Counted from the first letter of the stretch, positions 18,482-28,311 are shown. The stretch is 64,000 bases of DNA from Pseudarthrobacter sp. W1I19 (GCF_030817835.1 NZ_JAUSZR010000001.1:4340001-4404000); one strand, 5' to 3'. Numbers and translations: made by a program. Notes: generated by a model from the letters alone, not told the origin.

Positions 18482-19489
18482 CTAGGCGTAGTGGCAGGCG
18501 ACGTCGGAGCCGCCCACCGTGCGCAGGGCGGGGCGTTCGGCGGCGCAGAGTTCGGTGGCCAGCGGGCAGCGGAGCCGGAAGGGGCAGCCGCCGGGTCCGG
18601 GCACCGCGGCCGCTCCCGTCCGCACCCCCAGGGACTCGCGGGCCTCCCGGCGTGCCGCCTGCTCCGCGGGCCGCGGTACCGGGGACGCGGCAACAAGGGC
18701 CTGGGTGAACGGGTGCCCGGGGTTTTCGGTGACGGCGGCGGCAGGCCCGCTTTCCATCACCTGCCCGCGGTACAGGACCACCACGCGCTGGGCCAGGAAC
18801 TGGACCACGGCGATGTCGTGCGCGATGAACAGGTAGCCCAGGCCTCGCTCGTCCCGCAGGTCCGCCAGGAGGTTCAGCACCTGGGCCTGGGTGGAGAGGT
18901 CCAGGGCGCTCACGGCCTCGTCGCAGACCACCAGCTTGGGGTCGCAGATCAGGGCACGGGCCACGGAAATGCGCTGGCGCTGGCCGCCGGAGAACTGGCT
19001 GGGGTACCTGTCCACCGCCTCGCGTGGCAGGCCGACGCGTTCCAGCATGTCCTCGGCGCGCTGCCGTGCCTCCGCCGCACCTACCCCGCGGAGCCGGAGC
19101 GGTTCGGCCAGGGAGAAACCAATGGTGTTGCGCGGGTTCAGCGAGGAGTTGGGGTCCTGGAAGACGGCCCGCAGCTCACTTCCCAAAGCCCGGCGCTGGG
19201 ACGCCCCGGCGGAGGTAATGTCCTTGCCCTGGTAGGTGATGGACCCGCCGGACACCTTCTGCAGGCCCAGGATCGCCTTGCCGATGGTCGACTTGCCGGA
19301 GCCGGACTCCCCCACCAGCCCCACGGTCTCACCGGGGGCGATGCTGAAGCTGACATGGTCCACGGCGGCGGGAGCGGCGGCTGCCTTGCGCCCGCGTCCG
19401 TACCGGACCACCAGGTCCTTGACCTCCAGCAGAGGCTGGACGGCAGCGGGCAGCGGCGCTTCGGCGCGGACCGATGTTGCGGTGCTCAT
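18482..19489 (-). CDS. ABC importer ATPase, OppF/DppF type
   Basis: A 335-residue ATPase of an oligopeptide-type importer. Walker A GESGSGKST is near residue 60, the signature FSGGQRQRISVARAL near residue 165, and Walker B LVVCDEAVSALD follows. The C-terminal cysteine segment (GCPFRLRCPLATELC) is the OppF/DppF extension that binds an iron-sulfur cluster in some members. It overlaps the upstream permease-ATPase gene by 4 nt. It pairs with the ATPase half of that fusion to energise one importer. Confidence 0.93.
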   Translation of the reverse strand: MSTATSVRAEAPLPAAVQPLLEVKDLVVRYGRGRKAAAAPAAVDHVSFSIAPGETVGLVGESGSGKSTIGKAILGLQKVSGGSITYQGKDITSAGASQRRALGSELRAVFQDPNSSLNPRNTIGFSLAEPLRLRGVGAAEARQRAEDMLERVGLPREAVDRYPSQFSGGQRQRISVARALICDPKLVVCDEAVSALDLSTQAQVLNLLADLRDERGLGYLFIAHDIAVVQFLAQRVVVLYRGQVMESGPAAAVTENPGHPFTQALVAASPVPRPAEQAARREARESLGVRTGAAAVPGPGGCPFRLRCPLATELCAAERPALRTVGGSDVACHYA

Positions 19490-21576
19490 GCGGGATCCTT
19501 CTCAACAGTTCGGGTTGCAGCAGCCGGTGCCTCAACCAGGTTCAGGATGTGGTGGCTGGGGACGTCAGTGGCCACCCAGTCCAGACCTTCGACGGCGAGT
19601 TCGTCCGCTTTGACGCAGCGCACCACACCGTCGCCGGTTCCGGAGGGAAGCAGCGGGATGGGCACCATGCAGGCGGATCCTGCGAACTGGCAGCGGGCGG
19701 CGAAGCGGCAAGTGCTGGGCCAGTCCTTGGGCTGCGGCACCTGTCCGCTGATGGTAGCCAGGCGCTCGGGCATGTCCGCTGCGTGGTTGGCGTGCGGGTC
19801 CGCAGCGAGCAGGGCCAAGGTGTAGGGGTGGCGCGGGTTATCCAGGATGCTGTCCGTCCGGCCGTTCTCCACCACCTCGCCGGCGTACATCACCGCCACC
19901 TGGTCGCAGAGGTCGGCCACCACACCAAGATCGTGCGTCACCATCACCACTGACATCCCGGTGTCCTTCACCAGGCTGCGCAGCAGCGAGAGGATCTCGG
20001 CCTGGACGGTGACGTCAAGTGCGGTGGTCGGTTCATCGGCCACCAGGAGCCGGGGACGGCCGGCGAGTGCCAGGGCGATGGCGACTCGCTGGGCCATGCC
20101 GCCGCTGATCTGGTGCGGGTAGGTTTTCAGGATCCGTGCGGCGTCCACGATGCCTACCTTTTCCAGCAGGCCCAGGGCTTCGGCCTTCGCCTCGGCCCTG
20201 CCCATCCCGCGGAGCCGCCGGACCGTGGCCGTGAGCTGGTAACCCACCGTGAACATGGGGTCCAGGGCGCGCATGGGTTCCTGTGAGATCAGGGCGATGT
20301 CGCGTCCGCGGATGCCTTCCATGTCCTTCTCGGTGGCCGCGGCCAGGTTCTTGCCGTTCCAGAGGAGCTGGCCGCCGGTCACGGAGACCCCGGACGGCAG
20401 CAGGCCCAGGAGGGACAGCGCCGTCATGGTTTTGCCGCAGCCGGATTCACCCACCAGGCCAAGGACGGTGCCGGGTTCGACGTCGAAGGAGACGTCCGTG
20501 ACCAGGCGGACTCCCTTGCCCGCACCCGCAGAGTCCACTCCCACGGAGAGGTTGCGGACGCTGAGCGTGTTCTTCGCGGCGTCCTGCGAAGCCGGCGCAG
20601 CAGCAGCGATTGCGGCGACCGTTTTGGCGCGCTGGCGCCGTGCCGCGGCGGAGGGCAGGTGCGAGGCCGTGGCATTGGGCGCCTTGCCCAAGGCATTGCC
20701 GATCGCATTGGCGGCCAGGACGGTCAGGGCGAGCACGGCGCCGGTGGGGACCATCAGCCAGGGGGCGTCGTAGACGTGCTGCGAGGCGCCCTGGATCATG
20801 CCTCCCCAGCTGGGCTGCGGGATGGGCGGGCCGAAGCCGATGAAGGCCAGGCCGGCCTGGATGAGCATGCCGACGGCGAAGATCAGGGCAGCTTGGACCA
20901 CAATGGTGTTGGTCAGGCCGGGCAACACGTGGCGGAGGCTGATGCCGGCCGTGCTGACGCCGTCCACCTTGGCGGCGTCCACGTACAGCTGGGACTGCAG
21001 GGACTTGGCCTGGCCCAGCATCACGCGGTAAATGCCGGCCGAGATCAGCACGCCCAGGATGCCCATGATCAGCGGGATGTTGGTTCCCACGGCGCCGATG
21101 ACGGCCAGGATGATCACCGTGCCGGGCAGGGACATCATGATTTCGGTGACGCGGCTGATGACGTTTTCCACGCGTTCGCCGGCGGCTGCGGCAAGCATCG
21201 CCAGCAGGGTTCCGAGCCCGACGGCGACAATCACCGTGATCATGGACGTCCCCAGCGTGCCGGCCGCCGAAGCGAAGATGCGGCTCAGGAGGTCCCGGCC
21301 CAGTTCGTCGGTGCCGAGCCAGTGCCCGGCGGTGGGTCCGGAGAGGACGGCAGTGAAGTCCTGGTCTTCGGTCTTAAAGGGCATCCACAGCGGCGCGGTG
21401 AGGGAGGCGACCACCAGCGCGGCCAGCCAGATCACGCCGGCAATGCTCGCCGGTGAGGCGAACAGCTTGCTGCCGGAGAATTTCTTCGCCGCGCTTTGGC
21501 GCGGGGCCTTGGGAAGGACGGCAGCCGCCGTCGGCTCCGCTGGGTCTGCTGGTGCGGGGGCAACGTTGGGGATCAT
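19486..21576 (-). CDS. fused permease-ATPase (DppC-DppD type) of ABC importer
   Basis: A 696-residue single protein. An N-terminal permease (about residues 40-300, with [17 protein letters not shown] and membrane spans) is joined through an Ala/Arg-rich linker to a complete ATPase (about residues 335-690, Walker A GESGCGKT near 375, signature [16 protein letters not shown] near 489, and the Cys-containing tail). In most Opp/Dpp systems these are two genes, and fusions of this order occur in some actinobacteria and bacilli. The frame is continuous with no sign of an assembly error. It overlaps both neighbours by 4 nt. Confidence 0.93.
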   Translation of the reverse strand: MIPNVAPAPADPAEPTAAAVLPKAPRQSAAKKFSGSKLFASPASIAGVIWLAALVVASLTAPLWMPFKTEDQDFTAVLSGPTAGHWLGTDELGRDLLSRIFASAAGTLGTSMITVIVAVGLGTLLAMLAAAAGERVENVISRVTEIMMSLPGTVIILAVIGAVGTNIPLIMGILGVLISAGIYRVMLGQAKSLQSQLYVDAAKVDGVSTAGISLRHVLPGLTNTIVVQAALIFAVGMLIQAGLAFIGFGPPIPQPSWGGMIQGASQHVYDAPWLMVPTGAVLALTVLAANAIGNALGKAPNATASHLPSAAARRQRAKTVAAIAAAAPASQDAAKNTLSVRNLSVGVDSAGAGKGVRLVTDVSFDVEPGTVLGLVGESGCGKTMTALSLLGLLPSGVSVTGGQLLWNGKNLAAATEKDMEGIRGRDIALISQEPMRALDPMFTVGYQLTATVRRLRGMGRAEAKAEALGLLEKVGIVDAARILKTYPHQISGGMAQRVAIALALAGRPRLLVADEPTTALDVTVQAEILSLLRSLVKDTGMSVVMVTHDLGVVADLCDQVAVMYAGEVVENGRTDSILDNPRHPYTLALLAADPHANHAADMPERLATISGQVPQPKDWPSTCRFAARCQFAGSACMVPIPLLPSGTGDGVVRCVKADELAVEGLDWVATDVPSHHILNLVEAPAAATRTVEKDPA

Positions 21577-22514
21577 GAGGCACGCAACTTCGGGTCGAGG
21601 AACTTGGTGGCGAGTTCCAGCACCAGGTTCACGGCGACCACCACCACGGTGGCGATCACTACGACGCCCTGGACGGACGGGGCGTCATGGGTGCTGACGG
21701 AGTTCTGGACGGCCTGGCCCAGGCCCGGCATTGCGAACAGCTGCTCGGCGATGACGGAACCGCCAAAGAGCTGGATGAACTGGAGCGCAATGCCGGCCAC
21801 GATGGGGAGGCTGGCGTAGCGCAGGGCGTGGATGTAGAGGATCTTCCACGTGGGGGTGGCCGTGGCGCGGAGGGTACGGATGTGTTCCTGCTGGAGCGCT
21901 TCGAGCATGGAGGCCCTGGTCTGGCGGGCGATGAACGCTCCGCCGCCCACGGCCAGGGTGATCACCGGCAGTGCCAGGGACAGCGCCCAGTCCTGCGGCG
22001 AGACCTCGAACGGGACGTAGCCCGTTGCCGGGAAGACGGAGGACTGGACGGCCAGGAGGTAGACGAAGATGATGCCGATCCAGAACGCCGGAAGGGCCAC
22101 GGCCATGCCGGCCACCCCGCCGATGATGCGGTCGACTGTTCCGCCGCGGACCGCTGCGGTGACGCCCAGGGCGATGCCCAGGACTGCGCTGAGGAGCGTG
22201 GCTCCGGCAGCCAGCGAGGCCGTGACGGGGAGCCTGCTGGCAAGGTCCGCGCTGACGGAACGGCCGTCGATGAGCGAGATACCGAGGTCACCCTGGACTG
22301 CGGCGCCGAGCCAGCTGACGAACTGGACCAGAAGCGGATCATTCCAGCCCAGGCGCTGGTTGACTTCGTCGATGGCTTCCTGGGAGGCGCCGGCGCCGAG
22401 GGACACGGCGCCCGGGCTGCCGGGCATTGCGTGGACCAGCAGGAAGGCCAGTACCGCAACCACCAGCACGGTGGCCAGCGCCATCAGCAGGCGCTTGGTG
22501 ATGAATAGTGCCAT
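21573..22514 (-). CDS. ABC importer permease, DppB type
   Basis: A 313-residue integral membrane permease with about six spans. The N-terminus MALFITKRLLMALATVLVVAVLAF carries the first span, and the cytoplasmic coupling region reads TLRATATPTWKILYIHALRYA. GGAGG five bases before ATG 22514 selects this start over one four codons upstream. Its 3' end overlaps the permease-ATPase start by 4 nt. Together these form the pore of the importer. Confidence 0.93.
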   Translation of the reverse strand: MALFITKRLLMALATVLVVAVLAFLLVHAMPGSPGAVSLGAGASQEAIDEVNQRLGWNDPLLVQFVSWLGAAVQGDLGISLIDGRSVSADLASRLPVTASLAAGATLLSAVLGIALGVTAAVRGGTVDRIIGGVAGMAVALPAFWIGIIFVYLLAVQSSVFPATGYVPFEVSPQDWALSLALPVITLAVGGGAFIARQTRASMLEALQQEHIRTLRATATPTWKILYIHALRYASLPIVAGIALQFIQLFGGSVIAEQLFAMPGLGQAVQNSVSTHDAPSVQGVVVIATVVVVAVNLVLELATKFLDPKLRAS

Positions 22515-22592
22515 GGTGACCTCCATCGGTCAGGCCTTGCCGGGTGGGCGCTCCTCCTTCGCTGGGGAGTGCCCGCCCGGCAGGTGCGGGTA

Positions 22593-24149
22593 TTAGCTGG
22601 CCGGCTTGTAGGACGAAAGGAGCGGGTAGGCGTTGGTTCCGGCGAACTCCACCGGCGCCACCTTCCTGGTGTTGTAGCCCTGGTTGGTGAGGGCCTCGTA
22701 CAGCGGGATCATCCAGCCGGATTCCACCAGGCGGGTGTTCAGCTTGGTAGCGGCGGCCTTGACGGCGGCGTCGTCCTTCGCGGCGGCGAGCTCGCCGGTG
22801 GCTGCGCTGAGCTGCTCATCGGTGGCCTTCTGGACGTTGGTGAAACCGTTCAGGATGGCGCCGTACATCACGCCCACGGGGTTGTCCCAGTTCAGCGGCG
22901 CGTAGCCCAGGGGCGTGGTGGCGACGGCGGCGAAGGCTTCGTCAGTGGAGGAGGCCATCTTCACGTTCATGGTGATTCCGACGGCGGCGAGGTCCTTCTG
23001 GACGGCCTGCAGGTCCGTCTGGGTCTGGGCGCTGGCGATGATGGTGAACTCGAAGCCGCTCGGGTAGCCGGCTTCCGCCAGCAGGCTCTTGGCCTTGTCC
23101 GGGTTGTAGGCGAACTTCGTTTCGATGTCCTTGCTGAAGCCGGCAGAGTCCTTGGGCAGGGCGTTCCAGGCCGGAATGTCACCCTTGTGCAGGGCGTCCA
23201 CCAGGGCCTGGCGGTTGATGGCGTACTGGATGGCCAGGCGGACCTTCTCCTCGGCGAATGCGGGGGCGGTCTTGCCGATCTTGTCGAAGGAAATCATGGT
23301 GTTGACGGTGCCGCCGATCTGGGACACACCCACGCCCTTGGACTTGGCGAAGTCAACGGTGGAGGAGGTCAGCATGGCCACGTCCGCCTGGCCGGACACC
23401 AGGGCGTTGGCGCGGGCCTGGGGGTCCTGGACCACGCTGAAGATCACCTTGTTGAAGGCGTACTTGGAAGCTTCCGGGCTCTTCGCGTTCTTCACCAGCA
23501 CGTACTTGTTGCCCTTCACCGTGGAGGCATCCAGGGTGTAGGGGCCGGAACCGTCAGGGGTGGCGGCGAGGCTTGCGGAGTCGGTGACACCGTTCTTGCC
23601 CACGATCATGCCCGTGGTGGACGCCAGGTTCTTCTCGAATCCCGGCTGCGGCGCGGCGAACGTGAGGGCCACCTGGGTGGGGCTGACCACGTCCACGGAC
23701 GTGATTTCCTGGGCGCCGCCCTTGGCGACGGCGGAGTAGGCGCTGAGCGCGGGGTCGGACCGGCGGTCCAGGTTGGCCTTGACCAGCTCGGCGTCGAGCT
23801 TTGAGCCGTCCGTGAAGGTCACGCCGTCCTTGAGGGTCAGCGTCAGGACCGTGTTGTCCGCGTTGTAGCTAAACTCCTTGGCCAAACCCGGGCCGGCCGA
23901 GCCGTCCGGCTGCAGCGTCATCAGGCTCTCGTAGAGGCCCTCGAAGAACTGCCGCTGGGCAGCTGAAACCCTCAACGGATCAAAGCCGAAGGAAGCCGAG
24001 TCACTGTCGATGGCGAGCGTCAGGGAGCTGGTGTCTGCCTTGGCGGTGGCCTGGCTGGAACCGCCGCCGCAGGCGGTCAGCGATCCCAGCAGGAGCGCTC
24101 CGGCCAGAACGGCGGAGCTCCCACGGGCGGTGGAGTTCAGGAGTTTCAT
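22593..24149 (-). CDS. substrate-binding lipoprotein, SBP family 5
   Basis: A 518-residue extracellular binding protein of the Opp/Dpp type. Its lipoprotein signal peptide ends in LLLGSLTACGGG, where the cysteine would be acylated. The mature part has the family 5 features DSASFGFDPLRVSAAQRQFFEGLYE and FAYNPDKAKSLLAEAGYPSGFEF. ATG 24149 is chosen because the signal peptide begins there and AAAGGCG lies upstream. It is first in the operon SBP, B, C-D fusion, F, rhamnosidase, IUNH-like. Family 5 proteins bind peptides but also oligosaccharides, and the operon argues for a rhamnoside. Confidence 0.93.
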   Translation of the reverse strand: MKLLNSTARGSSAVLAGALLLGSLTACGGGSSQATAKADTSSLTLAIDSDSASFGFDPLRVSAAQRQFFEGLYESLMTLQPDGSAGPGLAKEFSYNADNTVLTLTLKDGVTFTDGSKLDAELVKANLDRRSDPALSAYSAVAKGGAQEITSVDVVSPTQVALTFAAPQPGFEKNLASTTGMIVGKNGVTDSASLAATPDGSGPYTLDASTVKGNKYVLVKNAKSPEASKYAFNKVIFSVVQDPQARANALVSGQADVAMLTSSTVDFAKSKGVGVSQIGGTVNTMISFDKIGKTAPAFAEEKVRLAIQYAINRQALVDALHKGDIPAWNALPKDSAGFSKDIETKFAYNPDKAKSLLAEAGYPSGFEFTIIASAQTQTDLQAVQKDLAAVGITMNVKMASSTDEAFAAVATTPLGYAPLNWDNPVGVMYGAILNGFTNVQKATDEQLSAATGELAAAKDDAAVKAAATKLNTRLVESGWMIPLYEALTNQGYNTRKVAPVEFAGTNAYPLLSSYKPAS

Positions 24150-24370
24150 GTAGTGCGCCTTTGCATTCTGATGGGACAACGGAGGAAATGTCTTGGGGCT
24201 GGCTGCTGGCCGGCTCCTTCCAAGCATCAAGCGGTGGCTGCAGGCGCTCACATGAGAATGTCATTGATTGAAAAAGTATTGTGGCCCCGGTCACGCGGCC
24301 GGTCAGGATTGAAAGCCAGGGCAGAGAGGCCCCGTGCGCTGCAGTCCGGCGCTGAATCGAAAGGAACTAT
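24150..24370. promoter_or_regulatory. divergent control region, importer operon and beta-glucosidase
   Basis: This 221-bp gap separates two divergent starts and must hold both promoters. It contains the 22-bp shared element at 24262-24283 and a short palindrome CTCACATGAG near 24248. No gene is seen. Confidence 0.6.
24262..24283 (+). promoter_or_regulatory. shared 22-bp element, rhamnosidase operon 2
   Basis: This stretch begins CATTGATTGAAA and ends TATTGTG, 113 bp upstream of the binding-protein start. It is identical at 17 of 22 positions to 4925-4946 and lies in the same orientation relative to its operon. The right IclR-type half-site (TTCCA) is not conserved here. Confidence 0.5.
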
Positions 24371-25657
24371 ATGACCACCGCATCAGCATTCCCCCAGGAC
24401 TTCCTCTGGGGCGTCGCCAGCGCCGGGCACCAGGTGGAGGGGAGCAACCTCAACAGCGACACCTGGTTCCTCGAGCACCTGCCGGGCAGCATGTTCTCCG
24501 AGCCGTCCGGGGATGCGGTGGACCACTACCACCGCTACCGCCAGGACATCGCCCTGATCGCGGACCTCGGTTTCACCAGCTACCGCTTTTCCATCGAGTG
24601 GGCGCGCATTGAGCCGGAGGAGGGGCTGTTTTCCAGGGCCGAACTGGACCATTACCGCCGGATGCTGGAGGCCTGCCACGAGCACGGCCTCACCCCCGTG
24701 GTGACGTTCCACCACTTCACGTCCCCGCGCTGGCTCCTTGCCCTGGGCGGCTGGGAGGGCCCGCGCACGGCTGAACTCTTTGCCCGCTACTGCGACCGGG
24801 TCATGGCGCACATGGGTGACCTCATCGGCGTCGCCTGCACCTTGAATGAACCAAACCTGCCGTGGCTGCTGGAGTCTTTTGGCATTGGCGGCGTGGCCCC
24901 GGAAAACCGCGGTTCGGTACCGGTATGGGCCGCGGCAGCCGAACGCCTTGGCGTGGACGCCAGCACCGTAGCCCCGTTCCAGTTCTGCTCCACCGAGGCC
25001 GGCTTCGACGTGAAGCTGGCAGCGCACCGGGCCGGCACCGCGGCCATCAAGGCGCACCGGCCGGACCTGCTGGTGGGCTGGACGCTGGCCAACTCGGACA
25101 TCCAGTCCATTGACGGCGGCGAGGAACTCGCCGAAAGTGTTCGCCGCGGCGTGAACGAGCGCTTCCTCGAGGCGTCACGCGGGGACGACTTTGTGGGGAT
25201 CCAGACGTACGGCCGCACCGTCTACGGCCCGGACGGGCACGCGCCGGCGCCGGAAGGGGTGCCGACGAACCAGATCGGCGAGGAGATCTACCCGCAGGCC
25301 CTCGAGGCCACCATCCGGGAAGCCCACCGGATCGCTGGACTTCCCGTGATCGTCACGGAAAACGGCCTGGCCACCGAGGACGATACCCAGCGGGTGGACT
25401 ACCTGAAGGCTGCTGTGGAGTGCGTGGCGTCCTGCCTCGACGACGGCATCGACGTCCGCGGCTACATCGCCTGGACGGCCTTCGACAACTTCGAGTGGGT
25501 GTTCGGCTACGGGCCGAAGTTCGGCCTCATCGCCGTGGACCGCGAGACCCAGGAACGGACGCCCAAGGAGAGTGCCCACTGGCTGGGCCGGCAGGCGCAG
25601 GTGCGTACCTCTCAGGCAGAGGACGCCGAGGTCAGCAGGGCACCCCAGCCGGCCTGA
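24371..25657 (+). CDS. beta-glucosidase-like GH1 enzyme
   Basis: A 428-residue cytoplasmic glycoside hydrolase family 1 protein. FLWGVASAGHQVEGSN is the N-terminal signature, TLNEPN carries acid/base Glu160, and VTENG carries nucleophile Glu330, so the active site looks complete. AAAGGAAC precedes the ATG. It is divergent from the rhamnoside importer operon. Removal of rhamnose from a rutinoside leaves a beta-glucoside, which this enzyme could split to glucose and aglycone. The exact substrate is inferred. Its 3' end overlaps the convergent membrane-protein gene by 26 bp. Confidence 0.93.
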   Translation: MTTASAFPQDFLWGVASAGHQVEGSNLNSDTWFLEHLPGSMFSEPSGDAVDHYHRYRQDIALIADLGFTSYRFSIEWARIEPEEGLFSRAELDHYRRMLEACHEHGLTPVVTFHHFTSPRWLLALGGWEGPRTAELFARYCDRVMAHMGDLIGVACTLNEPNLPWLLESFGIGGVAPENRGSVPVWAAAAERLGVDASTVAPFQFCSTEAGFDVKLAAHRAGTAAIKAHRPDLLVGWTLANSDIQSIDGGEELAESVRRGVNERFLEASRGDDFVGIQTYGRTVYGPDGHAPAPEGVPTNQIGEEIYPQALEATIREAHRIAGLPVIVTENGLATEDDTQRVDYLKAAVECVASCLDDGIDVRGYIAWTAFDNFEWVFGYGPKFGLIAVDRETQERTPKESAHWLGRQAQVRTSQAEDAEVSRAPQPA

Positions 25658-26045
25658 CCGCCGTCGTGCATTCCACAGGCACCCGGTGCACGTCCGCCTC
25701 ACCGTGAACGGAACCGGTGAGGACCTCCACAACGGCAAGCTGGCCGGTGGTGTCCGGGACGCCGGGGAATTGAACCTGCGGCTCCTCAGCCGGCACCACC
25801 GGCTGGGGAGCCGCTGAGCGCATGCGGAAAAGGGCGATGGCGGAGATGAGGAACCAGGCCACGTTCGTCACCACGGAAGGCCAGGCCTCGTGGAGGGTGC
25901 CGTTGATGATGAAGGCGACGGCGCCGAACAGGTTTGCGGTCTGGAAGCCTTTGCCGGCCTTCAGCCAGCCCATGGAAACGGCGAGGTAGGCAGTGAGGAT
26001 CGCAACCGCGCCGGCCCAGCCGGCGATTTCCCACAGCAGTTCCAT
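25632..26045 (-). CDS. small membrane protein, CBU_0592-like
   Basis: A 137-residue protein. About residues 1-75 contain three hydrophobic helices (AGAVAILTAYLAVSMGWL, TANLFGAVAFIINGTLH, SVVTNVAWFLISAIALF), the pattern of the CBU_0592-like domain of unknown function. The last 60 residues are polar and lack conservation signs. That tail overlaps the GH1 gene end. It follows the aldose epimerase gene on the same strand, 250 bp away. Confidence 0.8.
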   Translation of the reverse strand: MELLWEIAGWAGAVAILTAYLAVSMGWLKAGKGFQTANLFGAVAFIINGTLHEAWPSVVTNVAWFLISAIALFRMRSAAPQPVVPAEEPQVQFPGVPDTTGQLAVVEVLTGSVHGEADVHRVPVECTTAVRPAGVPC

Positions 26046-26295
26046 GGTGTCCTTTCAGGGGCGCCTGCCAGCCGGAGCCGGGCAGGGGTAACGAGGGTTT
26101 TGAAGGTGGTGGTGCCGGACAAACCGTTGACTCGAGCCCGGGCCGGGCGAGGACCTCGTTCGTGGGTCGGCGGGATAATCATACGTCCCCGGACACCACT
26201 GCTGGTCCCCTCAAAGGGCCTCCGCGCCTTGGCGTGGTGAATCTAACACTGGAAGCACCATCACCCGGAACCGGGGCCCTTCATCTGCCCCCTGT

Positions 26296-27207
26296 TTAGC
26301 CCTCCACTGCGTGGATCGTGTAAGCCAGCGAGTGTGCCTGTCCCGGCTCCAGGACAACCAGGTCCTGGCCGGAATTGAAGGCATCGGGCGGGCAGGTCAT
26401 GGGCTCAACAGCGAGCCCTTTCCGGCCCCGGAGCTCCCCTGAGTAAAGCTGCAGCCAGGGCGCATCGGTTCCTGTTGATTCCACCACCGCCGAAAGCTGC
26501 AGGGCAGGGTGCCGCAGCCGGACGTCCCATGTCCCCTTGGGGAGCGCAGTGAAGGCGTGGTCGAGTTGCTGCGAGGCCAGGCTGCGGGACTGGGAAAAAT
26601 CGAACTCCGTGCCCGTAATATCCCGGAGCTCGGTGGGCTGGAGCTTTTCATCCGTCATCAGCACCTTGCCCGCACGGAAAGTCAGCTCACAGGTGGAGAT
26701 GTCCTCGCCGCCCAGGGTGATGTAGGGGTGGCTGCCGCAGCCATAGGGAGCGGCGGCGGTGCCATGGTTCCTGGCCCGGAGTTCGATGGACAGCCCGGTC
26801 TCGGCGTCGAGGGCGTAACGGGCCGTCACCGCGAGCTGGAAGGGGTAACCGGGTTCGCCGTGCAGCAGGTGCTTCAGCACCACCTGGGCGTCCGAGCGCC
26901 GTTCCACCTGCCAGGCATTCCACAGGGCCAGCCCATGCAGGGCACTGCCGGTGCCCGCCTCGTTCACCGGCAGTTCGAAGCGCTGCCCGCCAAAGCTGTA
27001 GGCGCCGCCGGCCACCCGGTTCGGCCAAGGCATCAGCACCTTTCCGGCGTAGGCCGGGGGCAGTTCGTCCGCCGGGAAGGGCAGGACAAGGTCCGTTCCG
27101 CGGAAGGACAGTCTGACCAGCCCCGCCCCCACGCTCGCGACCGTTGCCTCATAGTCCCCCGCCCGAAGGACGGTCAGCTCTCCGTTGGGGCAGGCGGTGG
27201 ATGACAT
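26296..27207 (-). CDS. aldose 1-epimerase family protein
   Basis: A 303-residue galactose-mutarotase-like protein that interconverts sugar anomers. Family features are LMPWPNRVAGGAYSFGG near residue 60, LHGLALWNAWQV with the first catalytic His, CGSHPYITLG with the second His, and the C-terminal region ELRGRKGLAVEPMTCPPDAFNSG with the base Glu. ATG 27207 is chosen for its AAAGGAAC site. It lies downstream of the IS element, which separates it from the FAH-family and dehydratase genes it probably once followed in one operon. Confidence 0.9.
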   Translation of the reverse strand: MSSTACPNGELTVLRAGDYEATVASVGAGLVRLSFRGTDLVLPFPADELPPAYAGKVLMPWPNRVAGGAYSFGGQRFELPVNEAGTGSALHGLALWNAWQVERRSDAQVVLKHLLHGEPGYPFQLAVTARYALDAETGLSIELRARNHGTAAAPYGCGSHPYITLGGEDISTCELTFRAGKVLMTDEKLQPTELRDITGTEFDFSQSRSLASQQLDHAFTALPKGTWDVRLRHPALQLSAVVESTGTDAPWLQLYSGELRGRKGLAVEPMTCPPDAFNSGQDLVVLEPGQAHSLAYTIHAVEG

Positions 27208-27302
27208 GGATGTTCCTTTCAGGAAGATGCCGGGGCGGGTTCCAGCAGGAGTCGGTAGAGCATTACTGGCCAACGACAGCGGGGGTTCCCTCGCAGGCTA
27301 GT

Positions 27303-27331
27303 TGTACTAACCCGGTTGGTTGGTGACACGG
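27303..27331 (+). repeat. left terminal inverted repeat of the IS
   Basis: It begins TGTACTAACCCGG and ends TGACACGG. It matches the complement of 28391-28419 at 23 of 29 positions. Confidence 0.85.
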
Positions 27332-28311
27332 CTGACCGGTGAGGCGCCTTTGAGTGCGGTGTGGGGCCTGTGGTGATTGTAGTACTCGATGAAGTCGGGG
27401 TAGCAGGCTTGGCGTTCAGTTTCTGAGGCATAGGCCTTGGCGTAGGCCCATTCCTCTTGGAGGATGCGGTTGAAGCGCTCGACTTTGCCGTTGGTTTGGG
27501 GTCGGTAGGGCCTGGTGCGTTTGTGCCTGATCCCGGCTACGTTAAGGACAGCGGCGAAGGTGCGGGAGCGGTAGCAGGAGCCGTTGTCCGTGAGCACCCG
27601 CTGGATTTTGACGCCCCTGGCGGCGAACGCGGCGATGGCGTTGCGCATGAACGCCGATGCAGTTTCCTTGGTTTCGTCGGGCAGGATCTCGGAGTAAACA
27701 AACCGGGAATGGTCATCCACTGCGTGATGCAGGAATGAGTAGCCCCGGACCTGGCCGCGGTATTTGGCCTGGCCTTCACGGAGGTTCCGTGCCCGGGAGT
27801 TCGCGTTGCCCTGCACCCGCCCGTGGACACGGTGTCCGCCGCCGTCGGGGATTCGGCCGAGTTTCTTGATGTCCACGTGGATCATTTCGCCTGGCCAGGC
27901 ATATTCGTACCGACGCGCCCGGTCCCGGCCGCGGACCCTGATCCCTGTGGCCGGGTCGGTGAAGCGCAGTGGAGGGCAGAGGTAGCGGGTCAGGATGCGG
28001 TGGACCGTGGAGATGTTCAGGTGCAGGTGGTAGGCGATCCGGGCCGGACCCCAGCGCCGGCTCACGCGCAGTCCCAGCACGCGCCGCTCAGTGCGCATCT
28101 CCGTTCGGTGGGGGCAGGTCAAGGGCCGGCTCCGGCGGTCCTCCAGACCAGCCTCACCCAGTTCCCGATAACGGGCGGACCAGCGCACCGCGGTCGGGAC
28201 GGAGACGTTGAATCTTTCAGCGGCACGTCGCAAAGGCCAGCCATCAACCACGATGCAGCGGGCCAGCTGCAGACGTCCCGAATGAGCCAGAAACGCGTTA
28301 CGGTGGGACAC
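27307..28311 (-). CDS. IS481-family transposase
   Basis: A 334-residue DDE transposase. An N-terminal helix-turn-helix (WPLRRAAERFNVSVPTAVRWSARYR) is followed by the rve-type catalytic core, with acidic residues in MIHVDIKKLG (about 146), LTDNGSCYRS (about 242) and TNGKVERFNRIL (about 278), and a C-terminal FIEYYNHHRPHTAL. It starts at GTG 28311 behind AGGAGG. The stop codon lies inside the left terminal repeat. The frame is unbroken, so the enzyme may be active. Confidence 0.94.
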   Translation of the reverse strand: MSHRNAFLAHSGRLQLARCIVVDGWPLRRAAERFNVSVPTAVRWSARYRELGEAGLEDRRSRPLTCPHRTEMRTERRVLGLRVSRRWGPARIAYHLHLNISTVHRILTRYLCPPLRFTDPATGIRVRGRDRARRYEYAWPGEMIHVDIKKLGRIPDGGGHRVHGRVQGNANSRARNLREGQAKYRGQVRGYSFLHHAVDDHSRFVYSEILPDETKETASAFMRNAIAAFAARGVKIQRVLTDNGSCYRSRTFAAVLNVAGIRHKRTRPYRPQTNGKVERFNRILQEEWAYAKAYASETERQACYPDFIEYYNHHRPHTALKGASPVSRVTNQPG

